From: Listeria ivanovii subsp. londoniensis
GTDB lineage: Bacteria; Bacillota; Bacilli; Lactobacillales; Listeriaceae
Reading direction: 5' to 3'
Assembly (NCBI RefSeq): GCF_000763495.1
Contig: NZ_CP009576.1
Span: 2,242,001-2,306,000, forward strand
Length of the DNA: 64,000 bases
This document shows, piece by piece, positions 46,935 to 57,638 of the stretch. The notes beneath the pieces are model-generated. The model made no database searches and was not told where the DNA came from. It saw only the letters and a list, made by a program, of their open reading frames with translations. How positions within the stretch are numbered: position 1 is the stretch's first letter; every line of letters starts with the position of its first letter. Both the position numbers and the translations under genes were made by a program.

Positions 46935-46977
46935 ATAAAAATGCTTGGGGAACCTTTTATTAGGATTTTCCCCAAGC
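46935..46977 (-). terminator. terminator after ileS
   Basis: GCTTGGGGAA (46943-46952) and TTCCCCAAGC (46968-46977) form a perfect 10-bp stem with a 15-base loop. On the minus strand it is followed by ATTTTTATTTT. Confidence 0.85.
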
Positions 46978-46984
46978 ACACGTT

Positions 46985-49750
46985 TTAAGCTTCGTAGTTT
47001 TTTACAACAATATCAGCACAACGTCCACATAAAGTTGGATGATTTGGATCTGCACCAACATCTTTTTTCACTACCCGGCAACGTTCACAAGTTTCTCCTT
47101 TAGCAACCGTAATTTGAACGGCTACTTGATTTGCTTTCAGTGCGGATTCTGGAGCATTTTCTAAACCTTCTACTAATTCAAAATCAGACACAATAAATAG
47201 CTGTGCAAAATCGCCTTCAAGTGAATCAAATAGAGTTTTTGCTTCCCCGTCGACATATAAAGTTACTTTTGCAAGCATTGATTTACCGATTAGTTTTTCA
47301 TTGCGTGCAAATTCTAAGGCTTTTTGAACATGATCACGGATTTGCATAAACGCATCCCATTTAGCAGTAATATTTTCACTATCAGCTAAAACTTTCACTT
47401 CTGGTAAATCTTGTAAATGAATACTTTCTGCGCCTTCGGAATTTAAGCTGTTCCACACTTCTTCTGTCGTATGCGGTAAAATTGGTGCAAGTAATTTGGT
47501 CAACGTAACAACCGATTCATAAAAGACGGTTTGCATAGCACGACGATTAGGACTATCTGTCGCTTCAATATAAACGACATCTTTTGCAAAATCCATATAA
47601 AATTGACTCAACTCTACTGTACAGAAATTATTAATTTGATGATAAATAGTCGAAAATTCAAATGCTTCATAACTGTCTTTGACATTTTTAACGAGATCAT
47701 TTAGCTTGATAAGCATATATTTATCTACTTCACGTAAATTTTCATACGAAACACTGTCGGTCGTTGGTTCAAAATCATTAATATTTCCAAGCAAGAAACG
47801 CATCGTATTACGAATTTTACGATATACTTCAGAAACTTGTTTTAAGATTTCATCACTGACACGTACATCGGCTTGATAATCTACAGAAGCAACCCATAGG
47901 CGAACAATATCCGCACCAAGTTGTTTAATTACTTTGCCTGGAAGAATTGTATTTCCAAGTGATTTACTCATTTTTCGACCTTCTCCGTCAAGCGCGAAAC
48001 CGTGGCTCAGCACGTTACGGTATGGCGATTCACCAGTTACAGCAACTGCAGTAGTTAATGATGAATTGAACCAGCCGCGATATTGGTCAGAACCTTCCAT
48101 GTATAAATCGGCTGGACGACTTAATTCTGGACGAGCATTCAGAACTGCTTGATGGCTAGAACCCGAATCAAACCAGACATCCATGATATCCGTTTCTTTG
48201 GTAAATTCACCATTTGGGCTACCAGGATGAGTAAATCCATCTGGTAACAAGTCTTTCACATCACGTTCAAACCAAACATTGGAACCATGCTCACGGAAAA
48301 GTTCTGAAATATGGCTGATTGTTTCATCTGTGATAATTGCTTCTCCATTTTCTGCGTAGAAAATCGGAAGTGGCACCCCCCATGCACGTTGACGAGAAAT
48401 TACCCAGTCGCCACGGTCACGAACCATATTGAATAAACGTGTTTCTCCCCATGCGGGTGTCCAGTTAACACTTTTCACCGCTTCTAATAAATCGTCACGG
48501 AAAGCATCGATGGAAGCGAACCATTGTGATGTTGCGCGGAAGATAACTGGTTTTTTCGTACGCCAATCATGTGGATATGAGTGGGTAATGAATTCCAATT
48601 TAAGTAAAGCACCCACTTCTTCTAGTTTTTCTGTAACCATTTTATTAGCAGTATCATAAAATACTCCTTCAAACCCCGGTGCTTCGTCTGTAAATACACC
48701 ACGATCATCCAGTGGAGCTAATACTTCTAAATTATATTTTTTACCAATTAAAAAGTCATCTTCCCCGTGTCCAGGCGCGGTATGGACTGCACCAGTTCCG
48801 GCTTCAGCAGTAGCATGTTCGCCGTTCATTACTAATGAATCACGGTCATAAAATGGATGTTTTGTAACGACGCGGTCAAGTTCAGAGCCACGAACAGTTT
48901 TAAGAACGACGGCATCTTCAAAGCCAAGTTTTTCACGCAAGCTAGGTAGAAGTGCCTCCGCTACAACATACTTTTCTCCAGCAGATTCAAGCACCACATA
49001 ATCCAAATCTGGGTTAACTGTGATTCCCATATTCGCTGGAATGGTCCACGGTGTTGTAGTCCAGATAACAATGTTTGTTCCTGGTTCTAATACATCTTTA
49101 CCATCTGTTACTTTAAAAGCAACGAAAATTGATGCTGATTTTTTATCTTGATATTCGATTTCAGCTTCCGCAAGAGCAGACTCACTGGATGGGGACCAAT
49201 AAACTGGTTTTTTCCCTTTATAAATGTAGCCTTTTTTTGCCATTTCACCAAAAACTTTAATTTGTTCTGCTTCATACTCTGGTAATAATGTAATATATGG
49301 ATTTTCCCAATCACCACTGATTCCTAGGCGTTTAAAGCCAGTCCGTTGACCTTCTACTTGAGTCATCGCATATTCCGCACAAAGCTTACGGAATTCAGCC
49401 ACAGACATTTCTTTACGTTTGACCCCTTTTTTAGCAATGGCTGTTTCAATTGGAAGGCCATGTGTATCCCAACCAGGCACATATGGTGAACGGAAGCCGG
49501 CCATCGATTTATAACGAACAATGATATCTTTAATTGTTTTATTTAATGCGTGCCCCATATGAAGCTCTCCATTAGCATATGGAGGTCCGTCATGCAAGAT
49601 ATAGCTTGGACGACCTGCGTTTTTTTCTTGAATTTTTTCATATAATTTTTCTTCTTCCCATTTCGCTTGCCACTCAGGCTCTTTATTCGGCAAATTGCCA
49701 CGCATTGGAAAGTCTGTTTTTGGCATTAACAAAGTATCTTTATATTCCAT
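46985..49750 (-). CDS. ileS: isoleucyl-tRNA synthetase
   Basis: This class I synthetase of 921 residues charges tRNA-Ile. The HIGH motif is HMGH in [16 protein letters not shown] near 57-72 and the KMSKS motif in [12 protein letters not shown] near 592. The editing domain (about 190-400) includes [14 protein letters not shown]. The C-terminal zinc-binding [20 protein letters not shown] with a second CGRC pair is of the bacterial (mupirocin-sensitive) type. Expression is controlled by the upstream T-box leader. Confidence 0.97.
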   Translation of the reverse strand: MEYKDTLLMPKTDFPMRGNLPNKEPEWQAKWEEEKLYEKIQEKNAGRPSYILHDGPPYANGELHMGHALNKTIKDIIVRYKSMAGFRSPYVPGWDTHGLPIETAIAKKGVKRKEMSVAEFRKLCAEYAMTQVEGQRTGFKRLGISGDWENPYITLLPEYEAEQIKVFGEMAKKGYIYKGKKPVYWSPSSESALAEAEIEYQDKKSASIFVAFKVTDGKDVLEPGTNIVIWTTTPWTIPANMGITVNPDLDYVVLESAGEKYVVAEALLPSLREKLGFEDAVVLKTVRGSELDRVVTKHPFYDRDSLVMNGEHATAEAGTGAVHTAPGHGEDDFLIGKKYNLEVLAPLDDRGVFTDEAPGFEGVFYDTANKMVTEKLEEVGALLKLEFITHSYPHDWRTKKPVIFRATSQWFASIDAFRDDLLEAVKSVNWTPAWGETRLFNMVRDRGDWVISRQRAWGVPLPIFYAENGEAIITDETISHISELFREHGSNVWFERDVKDLLPDGFTHPGSPNGEFTKETDIMDVWFDSGSSHQAVLNARPELSRPADLYMEGSDQYRGWFNSSLTTAVAVTGESPYRNVLSHGFALDGEGRKMSKSLGNTILPGKVIKQLGADIVRLWVASVDYQADVRVSDEILKQVSEVYRKIRNTMRFLLGNINDFEPTTDSVSYENLREVDKYMLIKLNDLVKNVKDSYEAFEFSTIYHQINNFCTVELSQFYMDFAKDVVYIEATDSPNRRAMQTVFYESVVTLTKLLAPILPHTTEEVWNSLNSEGAESIHLQDLPEVKVLADSENITAKWDAFMQIRDHVQKALEFARNEKLIGKSMLAKVTLYVDGEAKTLFDSLEGDFAQLFIVSDFELVEGLENAPESALKANQVAVQITVAKGETCERCRVVKKDVGADPNHPTLCGRCADIVVKNYEA

Positions 49751-49786
49751 ATTCTCTTCTCCTTCAAATCGTTATTTTTAAACACA

Positions 49787-50022
49787 AAAAAATCTCTCCC
49801 AAAAAGGGACGAGATTCGCGGTACCACCCTTGTTGACAAGCATATTGAACGCCTGTCCACTTCATTTATGCCATAACGCCGGCTCGCGCTAACGTCTACT
49901 CAAGCGATTGCTCTTTCGGGTTAGAACTAAAGAGTGATTTCTATTCTTTAAAGGATAGCTGGCCTCGCACCACTTACCAACTCGCTTCATATCCCATTAT
50001 CTAAAAAATATACTTGTCTCTA
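49787..50022 (-). ncRNA. T-box riboswitch, tRNA-Ile responsive, upstream of ileS
   Basis: The minus-strand leader holds the conserved T-box AAGGGTGGTACCGCG (core 49817-49830) and a terminator stem at 49793-49815 followed by T7. The Stem I base AGAG (50021-50018) pairs with CTCT at 49934-49931, and an AGTA S-turn-like motif follows. The specifier in GAAATCACTC gives codon ATC (49938-49936), matching Ile. Uncharged tRNA-Ile would pair with ATC and the T-box, blocking the terminator and turning ileS on. Confidence 0.93.
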
Positions 50023-50032
50023 ATTATCGTTT

Positions 50033-50560
50033 TTAACGTTCTTCAGATTCAGCTTGTTCGACTTCTTTAATAGATGCCAGTTCTGTTGCATCTACATCGT
50101 AAGCCATCATTTGTTGCCAATCTTCACTTTTAATCAAGTCCATTTGTGCTTCTACTAGCATGCGCAAACGTTCGCGGAATACTTTGGATTGACGTTTTAA
50201 GTCTTCAATTTCAATCGCAATTTTTCTAGCTTTAGAAAGAGAATCACTTAAAATTCGGTCTGCATTTTTTTCCGCTTCACGAACGATAAGTTTTGCTTCT
50301 TTTTCAGCAGATGCTTTTACTTCTTCCGCAGCTGTTTGTGCCACAATTAGTGATTTGTTTAGTGTTTCTTCAATGTTTGTAAAATGACCTAGACGTTCTT
50401 CACTATTATTTAAAGTGTCCTCAATACGCTTTTTCTCTTTAATAACTTGTTCATAATCTTTAATGATTTGATCAAGGAAGTCATTTACTTCGTCTTCGTC
50501 ATAACCTCTAAAACCACGGGTAAACTCTTTGTTATGTATATCCAGCGGCGATAATGGCAT
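50033..50560 (-). CDS. divIVA: cell-division / polar protein DivIVA
   Basis: The 175-residue coiled-coil protein has the membrane-curvature-binding N-terminal domain: MPLSPLDIHNKEFTRGFRGY followed by DEDEVNDFLDQI. Long coiled coils then run to about 150. It marks septa and poles; in Listeria it also affects SecA2-dependent secretion of autolysins. I use ATG 50560, with GGAGGTG 6 bases upstream; an ATG at 50575 lies in front of that binding site. It closes the dcw-proximal region and lies just upstream of the ileS leader. Confidence 0.94.
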   Translation of the reverse strand: MPLSPLDIHNKEFTRGFRGYDEDEVNDFLDQIIKDYEQVIKEKKRIEDTLNNSEERLGHFTNIEETLNKSLIVAQTAAEEVKASAEKEAKLIVREAEKNADRILSDSLSKARKIAIEIEDLKRQSKVFRERLRMLVEAQMDLIKSEDWQQMMAYDVDATELASIKEVEQAESEER

Positions 50561-50655
50561 ATCTAGCACCTCCATACGACTTTTTGTTTATAAATACCTA
50601 ACATACATTCTACCATAAATACTAGCTTTTTCCTAGAATTTATATTGAAAAAAGG

Positions 50656-51177
50656 TTAGATTAAAAATCCTGCTTTCTCAAGTTCTTGGACGGCTAGTTC
50701 GATTTGTTCTTTTGTATCTGCTTCAAGGGTGTGCAAATGCGTGCCATCTGTCAATCCAGATAACATTGCTGCCCCTGTTGTCTGTAATTTTTTAACAAAT
50801 TTTTCGACATCCAAACGATTTTTCAAATGAAGAGAGGCTGTAATCTCGCCATAAATAGGATGATCCACTATGACATCTATCACTGTGACACCATGATCTA
50901 CTAAAATATTTAACTCCTCTGCGGCTTGTTCTTTTGTATGTTTCACTGCAATCACTCGTTTCTCGCCAGTAAAACTTTTCTCTTCTGCGTAAATATATCC
51001 TTGTGGAGTTGCCATAATAGGTTCGTTTCCCGCTTTTAGTAATGAAATATCTTGCACAATGACTTGCCGGCTCACATTTGTCCGACTAGCGATTTGATTC
51101 CCAGATATAGGCGAATCTGTTTCTTTTAACCATTTCAAAATCAACTTTCTGCGTTCATCTCCAAGTATTTTTTTCAT
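50656..51177 (-). CDS. niaR: NAD biosynthesis regulator NiaR (3H domain)
   Basis: The 173-residue repressor has an N-terminal winged helix (DERRKLILKWLKETDSPISG, ASRTNVSRQVIVQDISLLKA) and a C-terminal 3H domain. The three conserved histidine regions are visible: AVKHTKEQAAEELN, ITASLHLKNRLDVEKF and TDGTHLHTLEADT. NiaR (YrxA) of Bacillus binds niacin as co-repressor and shuts off nad genes. It lies 4 bases after the NifS-like gene, divergent from nadBCA. Confidence 0.9.
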   Translation of the reverse strand: MKKILGDERRKLILKWLKETDSPISGNQIASRTNVSRQVIVQDISLLKAGNEPIMATPQGYIYAEEKSFTGEKRVIAVKHTKEQAAEELNILVDHGVTVIDVIVDHPIYGEITASLHLKNRLDVEKFVKKLQTTGAAMLSGLTDGTHLHTLEADTKEQIELAVQELEKAGFLI

Positions 51178-51181
51178 TATA

Positions 51182-52288
51182 TCACCTTTTTCGTAGTAAT
51201 TTTGCTAGTTCTTCATTAAAAATCAAACTATCGCTTAATTCATTTTCTTTTCCAAAAGACAAACGGATAAATCGATTTGCTTCTTCTTCTGTTTTTCCAG
51301 TAGCTAGTAATGTTCTAGAAGATTTTGGATCTTGCAAGCTACAGGCACTTGTTGTTGAAATCTGAATATCTGCTTCATTTAGGGCAAGTAACGCTTCTTG
51401 GCCCTGCATATTAGGCAAGGTCAATCCCAAAATAAATGGGGATGTATTCAGCCCACCTTCTACCTTGACTCGTTTAGTCAGCGCTGCACAAATAGCTATT
51501 TTTATATTACCCATCCGTTCCGCTTCTTTTTCTCTAGTTTTCATTATATCATAGGCTGCTGTTGTAAATGCAGCAATTGCTGGAACATTAACAGTCCCTG
51601 GTCGAAATCCGAATTCATGATGAACATCCGGTAGAAATGCTTGAAGCGGAATATCTGGTTTAATAAAAAGTAAACCAACTCCTTTTGGCCCATATATTTT
51701 ATGGGAAGAAATACTAAAACTAGTTACATCCGTCAATTCCAATTCGATTTTCCCAAAAGATTGGACAATATCAGTATGAAAGGGAACCCCTGATTTTTTT
51801 GCTATTTGTGCTAATTCTGCAACCGGCTGGATAGTTCCAATTTCCGAGTTTACATGTTGAATAATAATCAAGGCGGTATTTTCAGAAATCATTTTCGCTA
51901 AATTAGTAGGATTCACCTGACCGTCCTTATCTGCTGGCAACAACTTCATCACACACTTTCCTTCCCGCTTAAGTGCTTCTAACTGCTGCCAAATCGAGGC
52001 GTGTTCGAGCGGGCTTACTAGTACTTCTTTTTTCTTACTTGTATGTAATAAAGTTTGAATGGCGATTTGGTTACTTTCTGTTCCACCACTTGTAAATATA
52101 ATACCTCTCTCTGGTACTTTCAACATTTCCGCAAAACTTTTCCGACACTTTTCTAATAGCGCCGACACCTTTGTCCCAGCATCATGCAGACTTTCTGAAT
52201 TAGCGAAGAACTCCTTCGACGCATCCAAAAAAACTTGCATAGCAACATCACTCATCTGTGTAGTTGCAGCATGGTCAAAATAAATCAT
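51182..52288 (-). CDS. nifS: NifS-like cysteine desulfurase of the nad locus
   Basis: This 368-residue PLP enzyme begins [20 protein letters not shown]. The PLP lysine is in [19 protein letters not shown] near 200, and the active cysteine in [19 protein letters not shown] near 325. It releases sulfur from cysteine, here most likely for the NadA Fe-S cluster, as in B. subtilis where nifS adjoins nadB. I use ATG 52288 (GGAGGTAGAG upstream). A longer in-frame ORF to 52453 crosses into nadB and is not credible. Confidence 0.93.
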   Translation of the reverse strand: MIYFDHAATTQMSDVAMQVFLDASKEFFANSESLHDAGTKVSALLEKCRKSFAEMLKVPERGIIFTSGGTESNQIAIQTLLHTSKKKEVLVSPLEHASIWQQLEALKREGKCVMKLLPADKDGQVNPTNLAKMISENTALIIIQHVNSEIGTIQPVAELAQIAKKSGVPFHTDIVQSFGKIELELTDVTSFSISSHKIYGPKGVGLLFIKPDIPLQAFLPDVHHEFGFRPGTVNVPAIAAFTTAAYDIMKTREKEAERMGNIKIAICAALTKRVKVEGGLNTSPFILGLTLPNMQGQEALLALNEADIQISTTSACSLQDPKSSRTLLATGKTEEEANRFIRLSFGKENELSDSLIFNEELAKLLRKR

Positions 52289-52415
52289 CTCTCTACCTCC
52301 TGAAATTTTGTACTTGAATTTAATTCGATATTGTGTGATTATAGATGACAAGACAACTGTATATTCATTAAAAAGTATACAATTAATCGAACCTATTATG
52401 CAAGAGGTGGAAAAT
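52289..52415. promoter_or_regulatory. divergent nifS / nadB control region with candidate NiaR sites
   Basis: The 127-base region must hold promoters for both directions. It contains TGACAAGACAACTGTATA at 52346-52363, resembling TGTCTTGT-type NiaR sites on the other strand. It also has an inverted repeat TGTATA (52358-52363) / TATACA (52376-52381). I could not settle a single operator or clear -35/-10 pairs. Confidence 0.4.
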
Positions 52416-53873
52416 ATGGCAAAGGAACGAATTATCATCATCGGGAGCGGCATCGCGGGTTGTACCGCGGCTCTACGATTAATGAGGAATTACGATGTGA
52501 CAATAATTACAAAAGGGCAAAAAGAAGAAAGTAACTCGATGTTAGCTCAAGGTGGGGTCGCAGCAGCTGTTGCCAAAAATGATTCGCCGAAAAAACATTT
52601 TAGCGATACGTTCCAAGCTGGCTGCTACCACAATAGACCACTCGCCGTCAGAGAACTTACCACTTGCGGACCTATTATCATTCAAAAGCTAATTAAAGAC
52701 GGTATGATGTTTGATAAAGAAGGGCACGAACTTGCTTTTGGGCTTGAAGGTGCCCACCAAATACCACGAATTTTACATGCTGGTGGTGATCAAACTGGCA
52801 AATTCTTAACTACTTTTTTGCAGGAGCAATTAACAAATATCCACTGGCAGGAACACCAGATGGCCATTCAGATTATGAAGCATAACGAGCAAGCAGTTGG
52901 TGTTTCTTGTTTAGATTCAGGCAATCAATTACATACATATTACGGAGAACATATCATTTTAGCGACTGGTGGACTGGGACAACTTTTCCCTGTGACAACT
53001 AATGCTAGAACGATATCTGGAGATGGTTTAGCACTTGCTTTTAACGCCGGCGCAAAGTTAGCTGATATGGAGTTTATTCAATTTCATCCAACATTACTTT
53101 TTGTAGATGGCCATTGTCACGGCCTTATTTCAGAAGCAGTACGTGGGGAAGGTGCAAAACTCATTCGTGATAACGGAACCGCCATTATGGCAGGGGTTCA
53201 CCCTTTACTCGATCTGGCTCCTCGAGATATTGTTTCTGCCACTCTTTCTGAGGAAATAGCGCAAGGTAACCTAGTTTTCCTGGAAATTTCTGCTGTAAAA
53301 GACTTCGAAACACGTTTTCCAGCTATCACAGCTAGCTTAGACAATCACCATGTTCCTTTTCGCGAAACAATGCGCATACCTGTTCATCCAGGCGCTCACT
53401 TTTTGATGGGCGGGGTTCGAACAGACCTTAATGGTAGAACGAGTATTCCTGGCTTATATGCAGTTGGGGAAGTTGCAAATACTGGTGTCCATGGAGCTAA
53501 TCGATTAGCTAGTAATTCTTTACTTGAAACACTTGTTTTTGGTGAAAAAGTAGCTGAATATATCCAATCGAATCCAGCAAAGCTAGTAAGTCAAGCGGAA
53601 ACTCCCCCGCTTCCTAAAGCTTTTTCTACGCCTCATTTACCAGATAAACAACTACTTCAAGAAAAAATTGGCGATGCACTTGGAATTACTAGAACAATGG
53701 AAAAGCTCACAGACTTTCTCAACTGGACCAATCATTTTGATCTAGCAAGTAATACCCGAGAGGCAGCTGAAATAAGCCACATGCTCATCGTCGCCAAACT
53801 CATTGCGGGCAGTGCACAAAAACGTACAGAAAGCCTTGGTGCTCATCGAATTTTAAAAGGAGTAACGAAATGA
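52416..53873 (+). CDS. nadB: L-aspartate oxidase
   Basis: NadB oxidises aspartate to iminoaspartate with FAD, the first step of de novo NAD synthesis. The 485-residue protein starts [20 protein letters not shown] (FAD site, 6-20). [14 protein letters not shown] near 45, [17 protein letters not shown] and [20 protein letters not shown] near 350 follow. ATG 52416 has AGAGGTGG 7 bases upstream; the long open frame from 52308 overlaps the control region. The stop overlaps the nadC start (ATGA). Confidence 0.95.
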   Translation: MAKERIIIIGSGIAGCTAALRLMRNYDVTIITKGQKEESNSMLAQGGVAAAVAKNDSPKKHFSDTFQAGCYHNRPLAVRELTTCGPIIIQKLIKDGMMFDKEGHELAFGLEGAHQIPRILHAGGDQTGKFLTTFLQEQLTNIHWQEHQMAIQIMKHNEQAVGVSCLDSGNQLHTYYGEHIILATGGLGQLFPVTTNARTISGDGLALAFNAGAKLADMEFIQFHPTLLFVDGHCHGLISEAVRGEGAKLIRDNGTAIMAGVHPLLDLAPRDIVSATLSEEIAQGNLVFLEISAVKDFETRFPAITASLDNHHVPFRETMRIPVHPGAHFLMGGVRTDLNGRTSIPGLYAVGEVANTGVHGANRLASNSLLETLVFGEKVAEYIQSNPAKLVSQAETPPLPKAFSTPHLPDKQLLQEKIGDALGITRTMEKLTDFLNWTNHFDLASNTREAAEISHMLIVAKLIAGSAQKRTESLGAHRILKGVTK

Positions 53874-54715
53874 ATTCCATACTTATGAAACAAGCAATTC
53901 AAGCTTTTTTATTAGAAGATATCGGACAATATGACCTAACAACAGATAGCATTTTTGAAAATTCCGTTGTAGGGGAAGGTGTTTTTCTCGCTAAAGAGAA
54001 TGGAATCCTATCAGGAGTGGATATTCCCCAAGTAGGCTTTTCATTTTTTGGCGGAGAAATAGATTATAAACCATACAAAAAAGATGGTGACCTCATTCAA
54101 GCTGGTGAAATTATTGGCTTAGTCGTAGCACCAGTGCGAACTCTGCTCAGCGCCGAACGTGTCATTTTAAATTTGATGCAACGTATGAGCGGTATTGCTA
54201 CTCAAACTAATTTTGCTATAAAACAACTAGATGATCCGTCGATTCGAATTTGCGATACAAGAAAAACTGCTCCCGGTCTCCGGGCCTTCGATAAGTATGC
54301 CGTACAGACTGGTGGTGGGTTTAATCATCGAAATGGTCTATTCGATGGTGTTATGTTAAAAGATAACCACATCGCGTTCTCTGGCGGTATAATAAATGCT
54401 GTAGCTACTGTACGCGCAAAACTTGGCCATATGGTGAATATTGAAGTTGAAACAGAAACAGCTAGCCAAGTAACGGAAGCAGTCCAAGCCGGTGCAGACA
54501 TTATTATGTTTGATAACCGCTCCCCTGAAGAGATTAAAGAGTTAGTAAAACTTGTTCCAGCTCATATCACCACAGAAGCTTCTGGCAACATCACCACTGA
54601 TAACATCGCTTCCTACAAAGGTTGTGGAGTGAACTATATATCACTCGGTTTCCTAACACATTCTGTATGCGCCCTTGATATTAGCTTTAATAATAAAGGA
54701 GGAATGAAAAGTTGA
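53870..54715 (+). CDS. nadC: quinolinate phosphoribosyltransferase
   Basis: NadC joins quinolinate and PRPP to nicotinate mononucleotide with release of CO2. The 281-residue protein has [20 protein letters not shown] near 125-144, [34 protein letters not shown] and [13 protein letters not shown] near the C-terminus. Start overlaps the nadB stop by 4 bases. AAAGGAG precedes the ATG. Confidence 0.96.
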   Translation: MNSILMKQAIQAFLLEDIGQYDLTTDSIFENSVVGEGVFLAKENGILSGVDIPQVGFSFFGGEIDYKPYKKDGDLIQAGEIIGLVVAPVRTLLSAERVILNLMQRMSGIATQTNFAIKQLDDPSIRICDTRKTAPGLRAFDKYAVQTGGGFNHRNGLFDGVMLKDNHIAFSGGIINAVATVRAKLGHMVNIEVETETASQVTEAVQAGADIIMFDNRSPEEIKELVKLVPAHITTEASGNITTDNIASYKGCGVNYISLGFLTHSVCALDISFNNKGGMKS

Positions 54716-55812
54716 ATTTACTAGAAACCGTAGAAAATGATACGATGCCTGCTCGCTATAAATTAATGTCAAAAGAGATAATGACTGAGCGCGTTTTTGA
54801 AATTAAACAACAGCTCGGACAAGATCTTTTTATCCCATGCCATCATTATCAAAAAGATGAAGTTGTGCCTTTTGCTGATGCAATTGGTGACTCTTTACAA
54901 TTGGCGCAAATTGCTGCTAATAATAAACAGGCGAGAAATATCGTTTTCTGCGGTGTACATTTTATGGCCGAAACAGCCGATATGCTGACAACAAAAGAAC
55001 AAATCGTTACCCTTCCCGATATGCGTGCTGGCTGTTCTATGGCAGACATGGCCGATATCCATCAACTAACGAATGCTTGGACAAAATTGCAAGAACTATT
55101 TGACGATACCATCCTCCCGGTGACTTATATTAACTCTACCGCAGCTATTAAATCATTTGTTGGCGAGCATGGAGGAACCACCGTTACATCAAGCAATGCT
55201 ACTAAAATTGTTGCATGGGCATTAGAGCAAAAAGAACGGATTTTCTTCCTTCCAGATCAACACCTTGGACGCAATACAGCTTTCGAACTCGGGATTCCAC
55301 TTGATGCTATGGCCATTTGGGATCCGATTAAAAACGAGCTTGACTACGAAGGACATTTAGCCAATTGCAAAGTAATTCTTTGGAAAGGTTATTGCTCCGT
55401 TCATCAACACTTCACTGTGAAAAACATCGAAAACATTCGTAAAAGCTCACCTAATATGCGAATTATCGTTCATCCAGAATGTACCCATGAAGTTGTTTCT
55501 TTAGCAGATGATTCTGGCTCTACCAAGAAAATTGTGACAGAAATAAATAACGCCGCTGCTGGCACAGAATGGGCGATTGGTACAGAAGCTAACCTTGTTG
55601 CTCGAATCATTCAAGAAAATCCAGATAAAAAAATTGTTTCTCTAAATCCATTTATGTGTCCATGTATGACCATGAATCGAATTGATTTGTCTCACTTACT
55701 TTGGACACTCGAAGCAATCCAAAACGGCGAGAAGAGAAATCAAATTAAAGTCGATGAACAGACAACTAAATTCGCTTTAAAAGCCCTGGAACGAATGCTG
55801 CAACTTAGTTAA
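54712..55812 (+). CDS. nadA: quinolinate synthase
   Basis: NadA condenses iminoaspartate and dihydroxyacetone phosphate to quinolinate with a 4Fe-4S cluster. The 366-residue protein has [20 protein letters not shown] near 40, and Cys candidates in [14 protein letters not shown] (near 105-110), [11 protein letters not shown] (near 225) and [15 protein letters not shown] (near 320). The start codon is TTG (54712), overlapping the nadC stop as TTGA; AAAGGAGG lies 8 bases upstream. TTG is less usual and may tune expression down. Confidence 0.94.
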   Translation: MNLLETVENDTMPARYKLMSKEIMTERVFEIKQQLGQDLFIPCHHYQKDEVVPFADAIGDSLQLAQIAANNKQARNIVFCGVHFMAETADMLTTKEQIVTLPDMRAGCSMADMADIHQLTNAWTKLQELFDDTILPVTYINSTAAIKSFVGEHGGTTVTSSNATKIVAWALEQKERIFFLPDQHLGRNTAFELGIPLDAMAIWDPIKNELDYEGHLANCKVILWKGYCSVHQHFTVKNIENIRKSSPNMRIIVHPECTHEVVSLADDSGSTKKIVTEINNAAAGTEWAIGTEANLVARIIQENPDKKIVSLNPFMCPCMTMNRIDLSHLLWTLEAIQNGEKRNQIKVDEQTTKFALKALERMLQLS

Positions 55813-55839
55813 AATAAAAAAACGAAAGCCACAAGGCAC

Positions 55840-56341
55840 TGCCACTAAAAAATGAGAATAAAAGAAAAACACTTTCGTTGAATTCATATAAAATGAAATT
55901 AACGGCGGTGTTTTTTGTGAGTACAAGTGTTGTGTATCCAGTAGAAATAAAAGTAGAAGCAATCAAAATGACGCTAGCTAGCAAAACAACTAAAGAAATT
56001 ATGGACACAGCAAGAATCCGACACAAGGGAAAATTTGGTGCGCTGGTATCGAAATGGAGCAACCCATCAGTTTCATCAAGGGGAAGGAAAACAATATAAA
56101 TATCAAAAAGGTCTCGTTGAATTACCCGAAATAGAGCAATTAAAAATAGCTCTTCGACAAAAAGAAGAGGGACTGGAAATCTTAAAAAAGTACAAGGCGT
56201 TGGAATTGTAAAAGATTACATTAAATATGATAAAAAAAGAATGCAACAAAAATTAGGCCACCAGTCTCCCGTTAATTTCAGGGAACAAGCAGCCTAATCA
56301 AAAGTATTTTTATTCAATTCTCATTTTCCTATGTTAGTGCA
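55840..56341 (+). mobile_element. internally deleted IS3-family relic
   Basis: The about 500-bp element has imperfect terminal repeats: left TGCCACTAA...AAAATGAGAAT, right (complement) TGCACTAA...AAAATGAGAAT. Between them lie a decayed orfA and only the last about 30 codons of an orfB, so the catalytic core is gone. It fills most of the gap between nadA and ylmH. It is a different element from the intact IS at 14700. Boundaries are approximate. Confidence 0.75.
55917..56297 (+). pseudogene. IS3-type transposase remnant (OrfA, frameshifted, fused to OrfB tail)
   Basis: From GTG 55917 the frame reads MSTSVVYPVEIKVEAIKMTL then KTTKEIMDTARIRHKG, the OrfA DNA-binding start. Near 56030 a small deletion shifts the frame; from 56038 the second frame reads VRWYRNGATHQFHQGEGKQY and continues to ALEL with stop at 56209. 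A third segment, 56208-56297, reads VKDYIKYDKKRMQQKLGHQS and ends NFREQAA. This is the C-terminus of OrfB, so about 250 residues including DDE are deleted. It cannot make a working transposase. Confidence 0.8.
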
Positions 56342-56423
56342 TTACTTTTGCTGTACAACATAAGAGGTGTTTTTTCATCATATCCCACTTATGGGGGTCA
56401 GACTAACGAATTCTTTCGTTCTT

Positions 56424-57200
56424 TTATTTTAAGTAGCCTATTTCCACGCGAATTTTATCTTTCTTCGTCCGACCGCCAATTTCTAAAATCTTCACCCGGC
56501 CATACCCACGGGCCGATAATACATCTTCTTCTTCACATTCAAAATCCGGGTTCTCGACCGTTTTCCAGTTTACTTTTACAAGCCCGGCCACAACTAATTG
56601 TTTTGCTTTTTGCCTAGAAATATGATGTGCACTACTAATAATAACATCGAGCCGCATGCTTGAAACGGTCAGCCCCATTTCTTCCCAAACGGTTGGTGTA
56701 AATACAGCTTCCGATAAATCCGTTTCTTCGAGCATCACATTTACTTTGCCAATTTTCTCTAGTTGTAGCGTCAAATAATCTTTCATCTTACTTTCTACTA
56801 GCAACTGCCACTCTGTATCTTTATTTAAAATATCACCAAAAATATCCCGCTTCATTCCAAGCGACATCAGTGTCCCCAGAATTTTTTGATGCGTAAGCGT
56901 TGTGAATTTTACAGGATAACGAATATGAAATAATGCAATCTCAAAATCAGCTTCTGTTGGTGTGTAGTAATCCGGATAGATTAACGCGCGCCTCCGTTCG
57001 GCGTGCGCTACTCCACCAAAAAATTGCACTTTGATTTGATCGTATCCACCTATAATAGTTTCTATAATATAGCGCTGTCTAGGGTCCAAAAAATCTGTTA
57101 ATTGCGGCGTATATTCATTTTCTACTTGCATCGTAATTCCGAGTACTTTATCAATAAATGCGTATTCTTCTGCGCGAAAATGCTGATAAATTGCGTCCAT
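56424..57200 (-). CDS. ylmH: S4-domain RNA-binding protein YlmH
   Basis: The 258-residue protein has an N-terminal domain beginning IYQHFRAEEYAFIDKVLGIT, the central QVKFFGGVAHAERRRALIYP-like segment, and a C-terminal S4 RNA-binding domain (MRLDVIISSAHHISRQKAKQ, about 180-250). YlmH is encoded between sepF/yggT and divIVA in Firmicutes and is linked to ribosome rescue. It has its own extended -10 promoter downstream of a terminator. In this strain it is separated from divIVA by the nad and ileS regions. Confidence 0.93.
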   Translation of the reverse strand: MDAIYQHFRAEEYAFIDKVLGITMQVENEYTPQLTDFLDPRQRYIIETIIGGYDQIKVQFFGGVAHAERRRALIYPDYYTPTEADFEIALFHIRYPVKFTTLTHQKILGTLMSLGMKRDIFGDILNKDTEWQLLVESKMKDYLTLQLEKIGKVNVMLEETDLSEAVFTPTVWEEMGLTVSSMRLDVIISSAHHISRQKAKQLVVAGLVKVNWKTVENPDFECEEEDVLSARGYGRVKILEIGGRTKKDKIRVEIGYLK

Positions 57201-57252
57201 AATAATTTCTCCCTTTCAATTCATCCCAAGTCTTACGTTCTATTATACCATG

Positions 57253-57263
57253 AAAAATACTGC
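57253..57263 (-). promoter_or_regulatory. ylmH promoter (extended -10)
   Basis: On the minus strand ATGGTATAATAG gives a TGn-extended -10 (TGG TATAAT). No good -35 is visible 15-18 bases upstream. It lies after the yggT terminator and about 55 bases before ylmH. Confidence 0.5.
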
Positions 57264-57289
57264 TACTAGGCTAATCTTGCTTATTAATT

Positions 57290-57322
57290 CAAAAAAAAAC
57301 ACCCATTTGAAAACGGGTGTAC
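57290..57322 (-). terminator. terminator after yggT
   Basis: ACACCCGTTT and the ATGGGTGT arm pair around TTCAA; on the minus strand T9 follows. It ends the ftsA-to-yggT transcript 4 bases after the yggT stop. Confidence 0.85.
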
Positions 57323-57325
57323 TTT

Positions 57326-57616
57326 TTAAAAAAGCATGGGAATTACGTATACTTGAATTAAACTTGTTAACACTCTCATTGCGTATTGGAAAATGAAATA
57401 GGCAACTAAAGATGAGATATCAAACATACCAATCGGCGGAATGATTCTCCTAAATGGTTCTAAAATCGGCTCAAATATACGCGCTAAAAATTGACCAATT
57501 TTTGACTCTCTTGCTCCTGGAAACCAACTCATTAAGAAATAAATAAACATCAGCGTTGGCAACCATCTGATAATAAATAGAATAACTTCCACCACTTGAT
57601 ATAAAATACTTTGCAA
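57326..57616 (-). CDS. ylmG: YggT/YlmG family membrane protein
   Basis: The 96-residue protein has two hydrophobic helices (about 5-28 and 66-90) and the family motif FEPILEPFRRIIPPIGMFDI near 48-67. YlmG proteins sit in the sepF cluster and are linked to membrane and division processes, with no known enzymatic activity. It lies 22 bases after sepF. Confidence 0.92.
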   Translation of the reverse strand: MQSILYQVVEVILFIIRWLPTLMFIYFLMSWFPGARESKIGQFLARIFEPILEPFRRIIPPIGMFDISSLVAYFIFQYAMRVLTSLIQVYVIPMLF

Positions 57617-57638
57617 TCTAGCTTACACCTCTAATTCA

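Noticed and set aside
52308-52415. N-terminal extension of nadB in frame
   Set aside because: It crosses the divergent control region and lacks a good binding site; ATG 52416 has AGAGGTGG and matches the known FAD-motif start.
52289-52453. N-terminal extension of the NifS-like gene
   Set aside because: It overlaps nadB and its promoter; the family starts at [10 protein letters not shown], where a strong binding site exists.
55805-56062. Minus-strand ORFs of 61-85 residues in the nadA-ylmH gap
   Set aside because: They are antisense to the IS3 relic, start without binding sites and show only low-complexity hydrophobic residues.
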